DNA from: Desulfobacterales bacterium | GTDB lineage: Bacteria > Desulfobacterota > Desulfobacteria > Desulfobacterales > UBA11574 | DNA: 64,000 nt | Direction of reading: 5' to 3' | Assembly: GCA_030145345.1 (NCBI GenBank) | Contig: JAQYVT010000003.1 | Location: forward strand, 1-64,000 | In this document: one piece after another, positions 56,820 through 64,000 of the stretch | Layout of the letters: every line of letters begins with the position of its first letter | Position numbering within the stretch: the stretch's first letter is position 1 | Made by a program: the position numbers and the translations under genes | The notes under the pieces: model-generated | Told to the model about the DNA's origin: nothing | What the model saw: the letters and a program-made list of their open reading frames with translations, nothing else | Database searches by the model: none

Positions 56820-57833
56820 ATGAAACAATATACAACCGAACAGATTAATCAAGCGGTAAACGGTACACTTAACGGCAGCCCGACGATCATGATCACAGGT
56901 GTAGAACAAATATCCGAGGCAACGACAAACCAGCTAACGTTTATTGGGGAGAAGAAATACATAAAGTTATGGGACCAATCACTTGCTTCTGCCGCATTCG
57001 TCAACGACAGATTGCATGTCGAACCGGGTCAGGGCCGGGCGCTTATACGTGTGGCCGATGTCGATCTTGCTTTGGCAGACGTCCTTCGACTGTTTGAGCC
57101 GGCACCTCCAAAATGCGGGTCTGGTATTCATTCAACCGCGGTGGTCGACTCCACAGCCGTAATCGGCGAAGGTGCTGCCATCGGAGCCGGCTGTTATATT
57201 GGGCCCGGTGTTGTTATCGGTGCCAATGCCAAGCTTTATCCCAACGTCACCGTGCTGGATTGCACCAGCATCGGTGGTGAGACGATTATCTGGTCCGGCA
57301 CGGTCATCCGTGAACGCTGCCGGATAGGGAATCACTGTATTATCCATCCGAATGTGACAATTGGTGCCGACGGCTTTGGTTATCGACCGTCACCGGATGG
57401 ACAAGGCATCGTCAAGATCCCACAAATCGGTACGGTCAAGATTGGAGACGGCGTTGAGATCGGGGCAGGAAGTTGTGTCGACCGGGGTAAGTTCAGTGCC
57501 ACAACGATCGGCGACGGTACGAAAATAGACAACCTTGTTCAAATCGCCCATAATTGCAAACTGGGCCGATGCTGTGTGATGGCCGGCCAGTCCGGACTTG
57601 CCGGATCCGTAACGTTGGGTGATGGCGTCATGATGGGAGGGGGTGCGAGAGTTAAGGATCATGTTACCATTGGCGAGGGGGCGAAACTGGGCGGAAACGC
57701 CGGTGTCATCAGCGATGTGGCGCCAGGAAAAACGCTTCTCGGAGTTCCTGCGGACGATCATCGGCAGACGTTACGACTATGGGCAGCACAAAAACAACTT
57801 CCTGATCTTATTAAGCAGATGAAAAAAAAATAG
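56820..57833 (+). CDS. lpxD: UDP-3-O-acylglucosamine N-acyltransferase
   Basis: Left-handed beta-helix hexapeptides; [65 protein letters not shown]. Confidence 0.96.
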   Translation: MKQYTTEQINQAVNGTLNGSPTIMITGVEQISEATTNQLTFIGEKKYIKLWDQSLASAAFVNDRLHVEPGQGRALIRVADVDLALADVLRLFEPAPPKCGSGIHSTAVVDSTAVIGEGAAIGAGCYIGPGVVIGANAKLYPNVTVLDCTSIGGETIIWSGTVIRERCRIGNHCIIHPNVTIGADGFGYRPSPDGQGIVKIPQIGTVKIGDGVEIGAGSCVDRGKFSATTIGDGTKIDNLVQIAHNCKLGRCCVMAGQSGLAGSVTLGDGVMMGGGARVKDHVTIGEGAKLGGNAGVISDVAPGKTLLGVPADDHRQTLRLWAAQKQLPDLIKQMKKK

Positions 57834-58077
57834 TTGCCGGTTCCCAGATTTAATTAGAAGCAGTTTCTGCAAGGACTGGTTTGAGGCAGGAAAACGCTAT
57901 ATCTTGTGTTTTATCCTTTGTGTCGAAAATGCAAGATGTCCGCCTTTATTCTTGAAAAAATATAGCCTTAAAATTTTTCGATTTGCTTTTAAATCTGACA
58001 CCTTGGATACCTGCTGATATGTTTGAAAGTGTCAATATCAGAGCTTCAAAATTTTTGTGATATCGTTTTTTCAATAG

Positions 58078-58108
58078 GGCAAATCCTTTATCGGGGGTTT
58101 GCCTTTTT
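58078..58108 (+). terminator. intrinsic terminator-like hairpin
   Basis: GGCAAATCCtttatcgggGGTTTGCCTTTTT. Confidence 0.55.
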
Positions 58109-58252
58109 GACTTTGGTGTGGACTTATGGGATAAATGTAGTTGATGCAAATTGTCGTTCGCTTGAGGTGATGGCAAGCAGTACGAGATAAAATCTAAAAA
58201 AACCTTTAAAATTAGTAAGTTATTGGCAATCTCCTATATCAAATTCTTTTTT

Positions 58253-58415
58253 TTATAGTCCGTGCCGATGCAACACCCTTTCTGTTGCTTTGTGATAATC
58301 CCGTTGAACTTTAAGGTTGGATACTTGATAATAGCGCTGAGTGGTTTTGATCCGCGTGTGTCCTAACAGATCGGGAACAAGATAGGCGGTCGTCATTCGG
58401 CATGCAGCACCACGG
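58253..58415 (-). pseudogene. C-terminal fragment of a tyrosine recombinase
   Basis: YLVPDLLGHTRIKTTQRYYQVSNLKVQRDYHKATERVLHRHGL keeps LGH and catalytic-type Y, no catalytic N-terminal part upstream. Confidence 0.7.
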
Positions 58416-59508
58416 AGAAACAGTTGAATAGCGCCCAAACCCTATCACCTTCCTTTAGTCTGAGGTAACGGCTGCTTTTTGTACTTACAATCGAACATAG
58501 CTCAGTCCCATCCGAAATGCGTACCATATACTCCGAGTTGACTTTGCCCTTATTAATCCAGGCAACAACGCCGTTAAATCTGTTTTCGGCGCTACATTCA
58601 GGTTCTTCAACCGTTTTCTGTAAAATGACCCAAGGGGCTTTCACTTCAGCTGTTATAAGCTTTCCCTCTTTCAAACCGAGTTGGTCCAGGCTTTCGTTGG
58701 TAATAACCGTAGTTACTTTATAACCGCCGATCGTAGCTAATTCCACCCAAGTCTGGATGTCTCCTCGCTGGATCGCTTGGATTTTACCGAAAAAGGAGTT
58801 GCGAGCGCTGGTTTTACGTGAGGATTCCCTTTCCATAAACAATTTCGTTACCCGCCGAATTTCGTCTTCGGAAAAAGAAACCAAGGACGTGGTCAGATTC
58901 GGCGTTGAATGTCCTAAAAGCATTTGAACAGCAGGTAAAGGCATGTTGCTTTGCATCAGCTCCACGGCCCGCGCCCTGCGGATCATCTCCGGGCCTCCCA
59001 ACCCCTTGAAAAATCCGCACGCCTTAGCACGTTCGTAGAATTTTCGCCGTACAAAGCCAGGATCGATACCGAACAAGTTCTGCAAGGAGTCTCTGAAAAT
59101 CGGATCAGCGAGCGTCGATTGGATTTCACGGGATAGGGCTTCCGAAATTTGAACTTGCCTGGGGTTTACCTCAATGCCGGAGTCTGTATTGCGAAAAAGA
59201 ATCGATTGTCGATCATGATTGATATCGTTAAACGGATCAAGGGCCAACACTTCATTCAACTTAGCTCCGGTATAGCGAATTAGCAAAAAAATGAGTAAAA
59301 TTCGCTTATGAGACAAGCGAATGTCCCGGCGGGGTGATCTCTTAACCCATTCGCGAAATGATTGCTCCAATTGATTGAGCTGAACGGTATCCAAGCATTG
59401 GCCCTCATCCGGCGCGGACACAATGCGTCCGTGACTAATACCTTTTGGCATCGACGACAGCTGATTAGACCTTCCTTGAGATTTCGAATCTTTTTTTATG
59501 GAAACCAT
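58393..59508 (-). CDS. TunR-like regulator: inactive tyrosine-recombinase fold plus tandem TOBE/Mop domains
   Basis: Integrase-like LLIRYTGAKLNEVLAL and LLGHSTPNLTTSLVSFS (catalytic Tyr absent); C-term FFGKIQAIQRGDIQTWVELATIGGYKVTTVITNESLDQLGLKEGKLITAEVKAPWVIL = TOBE. Confidence 0.8.
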   Translation of the reverse strand: MVSIKKDSKSQGRSNQLSSMPKGISHGRIVSAPDEGQCLDTVQLNQLEQSFREWVKRSPRRDIRLSHKRILLIFLLIRYTGAKLNEVLALDPFNDINHDRQSILFRNTDSGIEVNPRQVQISEALSREIQSTLADPIFRDSLQNLFGIDPGFVRRKFYERAKACGFFKGLGGPEMIRRARAVELMQSNMPLPAVQMLLGHSTPNLTTSLVSFSEDEIRRVTKLFMERESSRKTSARNSFFGKIQAIQRGDIQTWVELATIGGYKVTTVITNESLDQLGLKEGKLITAEVKAPWVILQKTVEEPECSAENRFNGVVAWINKGKVNSEYMVRISDGTELCSIVSTKSSRYLRLKEGDRVWALFNCFSVVLHAE

Positions 59509-59608
59509 ATGACCTTTCTATGTGACATTTGTCTGATCCCTTCTGAAAAGCTTCTTCTCGGATGTGTATAACACATTCGTTCTATTAAGCAATATGGTAA
59601 AAATCTCA

Positions 59609-59638
59609 TTGACATCAGATTGAACGCTCTGGTATAGA
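59609..59638 (+). promoter_or_regulatory. sigma70-type promoter for the TSUP permease
   Basis: TTGACA (59609-59614) - 18 nt - TATAGA (59633-59638). Confidence 0.6.
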
Positions 59639-59666
59639 CACGAATATTTTAATTTTCGTGTCTATA
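59633..59666. promoter_or_regulatory. 34-bp palindrome, putative TunR-type operator
   Basis: TATAGACACGAA-N10-TTCGTGTCTATA overlapping the -10 region. Confidence 0.7.
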
Positions 59667-59698
59667 TTGTCAAGCCATAATTTCCCAAAAAGGTCAGG

Positions 59699-60661
59699 AT
59701 GCTGTTTCAAACTGCTGGAATCGAAGTCGTACCTTGGATTCCGCCACTGGTGGCTTTCGCGATTTCGTTTTTAACGTCTATGGGCGGCGTATCGGGAGCT
59801 TTCCTTCTATTGCCTTTCCAGATGTCGTTTCTCGGGTACACGAACCCATCGGTCAGCGCCACCAATCAGCTGTTCAACATTGTGGCCATCCCCAGCGGTG
59901 TGTACCGCTATTGTAAAGAAGGCCGAATGGTTTGGCCCCTGACGTGGGTTGTTGTGGCAGGCACGCTGCCGGGCGTGCTCATAGGCGCTATCGTGCGTGT
60001 GGAATATCTCCCCGATCCTAAGACTTTTAAACTTTTTGCCGCCGGGGTACTGCTGTACATAGGTGTCAAGATGATCCGCGACCTGTTGAGAAAAAACGCG
60101 GGCGTCACAGACAAAAATAACATTGAAAACCGCTTTCAAGAAATGGTGCGTAATTATCGCACAAAGGCAGACAACCCGAAAAGGTCTGAAAACGATCCCC
60201 TGCCGGTCGTCAAGGTCACCCATTTCAACCTGAAACGGCTTGGGTACACGTTTTACGGAGAACAGTTCGATGTCCCCTTTTGGGGAATTTTCGCACTCAG
60301 TTTAATCGTCGGCATCGTGGGCGGCATCTACGGCATCGGCGGAGGGTCGATCATCGCTCCTTTTTTCGTCACTTTCTTCGGGTTGCCGGTTTATACCGTG
60401 GCCGGGGCCGCTCTGATGGGAACCTTTGTCACCTCGGTGGCCGGCGTCGCATTCTACCAGGCCATCGCGCCGTTTTATCCGAACATGTCGGTGGCTCCGG
60501 ACTGGCTTCTGGGTGTTTTGTTCGGACTGGGAGGAATGGCGGGTATGTACCTCGGAGCGCGTTGTCAGAAATTTGTCCCGGCCAAGGCCATTAAGTGGAT
60601 GCTGGCCAGCATCATCATCTTTACCAGCATAAAGTATGTTACCGCCTTTTTCGGGTATTAG
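59699..60661 (+). CDS. TSUP (TauE/SafE/DUF81) family permease
   Basis: SFLTSMGGVSGAFLLLPFQMSFLGYTNPSVSATNQLFNIVAIPSG; GIVGGIYGIGGGSIIAPFFVTFFGLPVYTVAGAALMGTFVTSVAG. Confidence 0.92.
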   Translation: MLFQTAGIEVVPWIPPLVAFAISFLTSMGGVSGAFLLLPFQMSFLGYTNPSVSATNQLFNIVAIPSGVYRYCKEGRMVWPLTWVVVAGTLPGVLIGAIVRVEYLPDPKTFKLFAAGVLLYIGVKMIRDLLRKNAGVTDKNNIENRFQEMVRNYRTKADNPKRSENDPLPVVKVTHFNLKRLGYTFYGEQFDVPFWGIFALSLIVGIVGGIYGIGGGSIIAPFFVTFFGLPVYTVAGAALMGTFVTSVAGVAFYQAIAPFYPNMSVAPDWLLGVLFGLGGMAGMYLGARCQKFVPAKAIKWMLASIIIFTSIKYVTAFFGY

Positions 60662-61195
60662 CGAAATACGATAGTCAGACTGTTGAATACTTACAGGGGG
60701 ACAAGGCATGTGTTTCAAGAAGAATATCGACGACGTACTATAACAGATTCAAAACAACGACCACAGCACCAAGGAAATGCGTCGGCTCTTAAACGAGGTG
60801 AACGTCTGCGAAACATACCCTTTAACGGGTGATTCCTTTCTATAAAATTCGTCGATGGTATTATTGAAAAACGGATCACCGTCTAATGCCATTCCCAACA
60901 TTTGACAATAACTCATTATGCAAACGTGAAGGACAATATTATCCCAGCCGGAGATAACTTGCGCAAAAACGCATATTTTCAAGTTTGGACTGCGCTGTAC
61001 CGATGGCAATGAATGATGAATGACAAATAACCCTCCGGCCACAATGTAGCATATATAATTGATTTTCCTGATATTTTTGTTTCAGCGATTGCTTTGCTCA
61101 ATTGGGTTGATTTTAGTAACTATAAATAAAAATTCTATATTATAAATAGGCTGGATCTCATCGAAGTCGAACCAATAAGCAAAAAGGCAGCCGCT

Positions 61196-61426
61196 ATGAG
61201 CAATTTAATCTGTTACTGCTTTGAGTATTTCGTTGAGGATATAACGCAAGATTATATTAAAAATGGTCGCTCCCTTATTGTGGAGAGAATATCAGCGGAA
61301 AAGAAATTCGGAAATTGTCAGTGTGCCACCAAAAACCCGAAGGGCAAATGATGCTTGGCAGAAGTCCGTCAGGTGGCGGATGAAGTTAAACGTTACTTGA
61401 ACATCGAAAAAAACGATAAGAAATAG
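61196..61426 (+). CDS. putative selenoprotein: small BFD/CopZ-like [2Fe-2S]-binding protein with in-frame UGA (Sec52)
   Basis: MSNLICYCFEYFVEDITQDYIKNGRSLIVERISAEKKFGNCQCATKNPKGK-U-CLAEVRQVADEVKRYLNIEKNDKK*; UGA at 61349-61351, then 24 more sense codons to TAG. Confidence 0.78.
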
Positions 61427-61512
61427 GCTGGAACTTTCTAAGGCAGATCCACTTTCGTGTCCAATAATGTGACAGATGTGCCATGAAACAAGGGAATTCA
61501 TAGTCTGAAAAT

Positions 61513-61546
61513 AAAACAGGGAGTTCATCAGAACTCCCTGTTTTTA
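61513..61546 (-). terminator. bidirectional intrinsic terminator between the csBFD gene and tRNA-Pro
   Basis: AAAACAGGGAGTTC ATCA GAACTCCCTGTTTTT. Confidence 0.85.
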
Positions 61547-61557
61547 TTCCAGAACTA

Positions 61558-61634
<77 letters not shown>

Positions 61635-61923
61635 ACGGTAGGCAAATAAGTAACACTTCAGATCGGCCATGTCAAGGTATGATGCCGAAATCTTGCAAAG
61701 CAAATTTTAAGACGAGGGCAATGGTTAAGTATCCATTGGATAAGAACAATTTTGTGTTCCAGAAATGCTATATGGGTGTTAAAAACTTAAATATAGTAAT
61801 TATTTTCAAAATTCTATTGACGATGCCACAAAAAATTCGTTTTATTTAAATCAAATCGACTCAAAATTCGATTCAGCGTTTCCGTCGATCAAACGTGCTC
61901 ATTTAATACCATAATAAATAACC

Positions 61924-62844
61924 ATGCGAACCCAGGAGAAAAAATCTGTTAAGCCGCCCCGTCTGAAGCCGGGGGATACCATCGGCATTGTGGCCCCTGC
62001 CGGTCCCTTTGATCCGGAAAAATTCATGAAGGGAAGGGCTGTTCTGGAATCGATGGGGTTTCGGACGGTTTTTGATGAGACTATTTTCCAGAAACACGGA
62101 TTCCTGGCCGGAACCGACGTCCAGCGGGCGGACCGGATGAATCGTCTTTTTGCCGATTCATCCATCCAGGCGGTTGCTTGCGCCCGGGGCGGGTATGGGA
62201 GCATGCGCATCCTTGGGTTTCTCGATTTTGAGACCATTCAAAATAATCCGAAAATTTTTGTGGGATTCAGCGATGTCTCGGTGCTCCTGTCTGTACTCCA
62301 TGACCGGTGCGACCTGGTCACCTTTCACGGACCCGTGGTCACCACATTGGCCGATGCCGCTGAAGCGACCATCGCGGCGATGCGATGGGCGCTGACATCC
62401 GACACAGCCCTTGAACTGGCGCCTGAAAACACCATTGTCGTCCGTCCGGGTCTGTCTTCAGGACCGGTGGCCGGCGGAAATCTGACCACCTTGTGTCATC
62501 TGGTGGGCACCCCTTATGCCCCAAGTTTCAAGGGGAAGATTCTGCTCCTTGAGGATCTGGGAGAGGCACCATACCGGATCGACCGAATGCTGACTCAAAT
62601 GAAGCTGGCCGGATGTTTTAACGGGATTGCCGGACTGGTTCTCGGTTCTTTTGAAGAATGCGGTCCTCTGAATGAAATTTATGCGCTTGTTGGCGATATC
62701 TTCGAGGATATGGATATTCCGGTTATGGCCGGTTTTGAAATCGGCCATGGGAGACGCAATATCATGATTCCTCTTGGACTGGGTGCAACCCTCGACACCG
62801 AGAAGGAACGGCTGTTGTTCCATGAACCGGCCGTTACGGCATGA
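61924..62844 (+). CDS. LD-carboxypeptidase (peptidase S66)
   Basis: PPRLKPGDTIGIVAPAGP; ACARGGYGSMRIL; FVGFSDVSVLL; GPVAGGNLTTLCHLVGTPY. Confidence 0.94.
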   Translation: MRTQEKKSVKPPRLKPGDTIGIVAPAGPFDPEKFMKGRAVLESMGFRTVFDETIFQKHGFLAGTDVQRADRMNRLFADSSIQAVACARGGYGSMRILGFLDFETIQNNPKIFVGFSDVSVLLSVLHDRCDLVTFHGPVVTTLADAAEATIAAMRWALTSDTALELAPENTIVVRPGLSSGPVAGGNLTTLCHLVGTPYAPSFKGKILLLEDLGEAPYRIDRMLTQMKLAGCFNGIAGLVLGSFEECGPLNEIYALVGDIFEDMDIPVMAGFEIGHGRRNIMIPLGLGATLDTEKERLLFHEPAVTA

Positions 62845-62910
62845 GGGGCGCTAAATAGGGTGGGGTTTTTGAGTTTTTCAAGCCGGATTGAACGATAAAG
62901 AGATTGGACC

Positions 62911-64000
62911 ATGACGTACGTAGACCGTTTGATGAAAGACGCGGTATTAAACGATGTGTTCCCCGGCGGCGTCCTTTTGGTCTCGTTGGACGGGGCCACT
63001 GTTTTTTTCGAGGCGTACGGTTCTGCAAATCTATTTGCCGGCCGTCTAATGACCCAAGAAACGGTTTTCGACCTGGCCTCTTTGACCAAACCGCTGGCAA
63101 CCACGCTCGCGATCATGCATCTGTTAGAACAATCCAAGCTGTCTTTGGAACAGCGTCTGGGATCGATTTTACCGGCGTTTAAAAATATGGACAAAAAGGA
63201 GATCCGGATAGAACATCTGCTCTATCATAATTCCGGGCTTCCGGATTATCGTCCCTATTATAAATTGTTGTGTAAAATTGAACCCCATCGAAGAAAAGAT
63301 GCATTAAGGAAGCTTCTGGCAAAAGAGCCTCTGATACATGCCCCCGGTGATAAGATCCTATACAGTGACATCGGGTTTATGATTCTGTGCTGGGTGATCG
63401 AAGAGATATCAGGTCGCCGGCTGGATCGTTTTGTTACGGAAAATATCTACCGTCCGCTGGGTCTAAACAATCTATTTTTTGTGGATATTGATGGAAAGTC
63501 CCGCCAAACAAAATTTGCCGCAACCGAACGCTGTCCTTGGCGGGGTATCCTTTTGGAGGGTATGGTTCATGATGATAATGCCTATGCAGTGGGCGGCATT
63601 GAAGGGCATGCCGGGCTTTTCGGGACCGCCGGGGATATACTTTTCCTATTGTCAGAGCTTATGACCGCATACCATGGCGCCCCTTCAACGGGTGTATTTG
63701 ATATCGATTTGGTGCGAATGTTTTTTAAAAGGCCCGAGCGTGAAGGCCGGGCCCTTGGATTTGACACCCCGTCTTCGGTCGATCCGAGTTGCGGCCGTTA
63801 TTTTTCAGAAAGAACCGTTGGACATCTCGGGTTCACCGGTACATCCTTTTGGATGGATCTCGATGGCAGTATTATTGTTATCCTGTTGACAAACCGCATC
63901 CATCCATCCCGGGATAACGACCGAATCAAAGCCTTCAGGCCGAAATTACATGACGCGGTCATGAAAAATGTGTCGGATTGGAGATACATTCAAAAAGGTA
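62911..64000 (+). CDS. serine hydrolase / beta-lactamase-family protein (truncated by window end)
   Basis: MTYVDRLMKDAVLNDVFPGGVLLVSLDGATVFFEAYGSAN...FDLASLTKPLATTLA...LLYHNSGLPDYRPYY; frame open to 64000; absent from the ORF track. Confidence 0.9.
   Translation, partial: MTYVDRLMKDAVLNDVFPGGVLLVSLDGATVFFEAYGSANLFAGRLMTQETVFDLASLTKPLATTLAIMHLLEQSKLSLEQRLGSILPAFKNMDKKEIRIEHLLYHNSGLPDYRPYYKLLCKIEPHRRKDALRKLLAKEPLIHAPGDKILYSDIGFMILCWVIEEISGRRLDRFVTENIYRPLGLNNLFFVDIDGKSRQTKFAATERCPWRGILLEGMVHDDNAYAVGGIEGHAGLFGTAGDILFLLSELMTAYHGAPSTGVFDIDLVRMFFKRPEREGRALGFDTPSSVDPSCGRYFSERTVGHLGFTGTSFWMDLDGSIIVILLTNRIHPSRDNDRIKAFRPKLHDAVMKNVSDWRYIQKG

Noticed and set aside
58393-59508. Phage/ICE integrase marking a genomic island
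   Set aside because: Catalytic Tyr is missing and the C-terminus has two TOBE domains, so it fits a TunR-type regulator; no island genes or att repeats at the nearby tRNA-Pro.
60749-61042. 97-aa minus-strand ORF between TSUP gene and csBFD gene
   Set aside because: No family or start context recognised; possibly a decayed gene but evidence is too weak to call.
61349-61351. TGA in the csBFD gene as an ordinary stop codon
   Set aside because: Considered, but the family-like sequence continues in frame for 24 codons after it, so the Sec interpretation is preferred pending a check for sel genes.

Overview
The window looks like a chromosomal segment of a Desulfobacterota (sulfate-reducer-like) bacterium; this is inferred from gene content. 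In order it contains: an RlpA-like lipoprotein; a TatT/DctP/DctQ/DctM TRAP transporter; a CHASE2 class-III cyclase next to a FecR-TPR-beta-barrel protein; a sigma54 activator divergent from a sigma54 promoter with three small CxxC proteins and a DsbA-like protein; and a large acyl-CoA catabolic region (HMG-CoA-lyase-like, MCC-beta-like carboxyltransferase, enoyl-CoA hydratases, acyl-CoA dehydrogenases, fused mutase IcmF, thiolase, HBD). Next come housekeeping genes (ACT protein, YhhN, hydrolase, RecN, histidine kinase, antiporter, RidA, YbaK), a second fatty-acid block (TetR, ACD, MFS, FadD, EtfD-like oxidoreductase, EtfBA), LpxD, a TunR-like integrase-fold/TOBE regulator with a TSUP permease, tRNA-Pro(GGG), an LD-carboxypeptidase and a serine hydrolase cut by the window end. 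The most notable observations are: (1) a UGA-containing small [2Fe-2S] BFD/CopZ-like gene at 61196-61426 that reads as a selenoprotein and is missing from the ORF track; (2) three copies (one intact, one with a single nonsense codon, one remnant) of an S23/four-helix-bundle gene bounded by inverted arrays of a TGCCTAAAATGATCTAAAA-type short repeat, all within 12 kb of the acyl-CoA cluster; (3) a second dispersed element family with the same architecture built from GGTTCARG units; (4) a sigma54-driven operon of small zinc-ribbon-like proteins; (5) a TunR-type regulator facing a TSUP permease across a 34-bp palindrome; and (6) two genes whose best start codon appears to be AUU. All calls come from reading the sequence; no searches were run.
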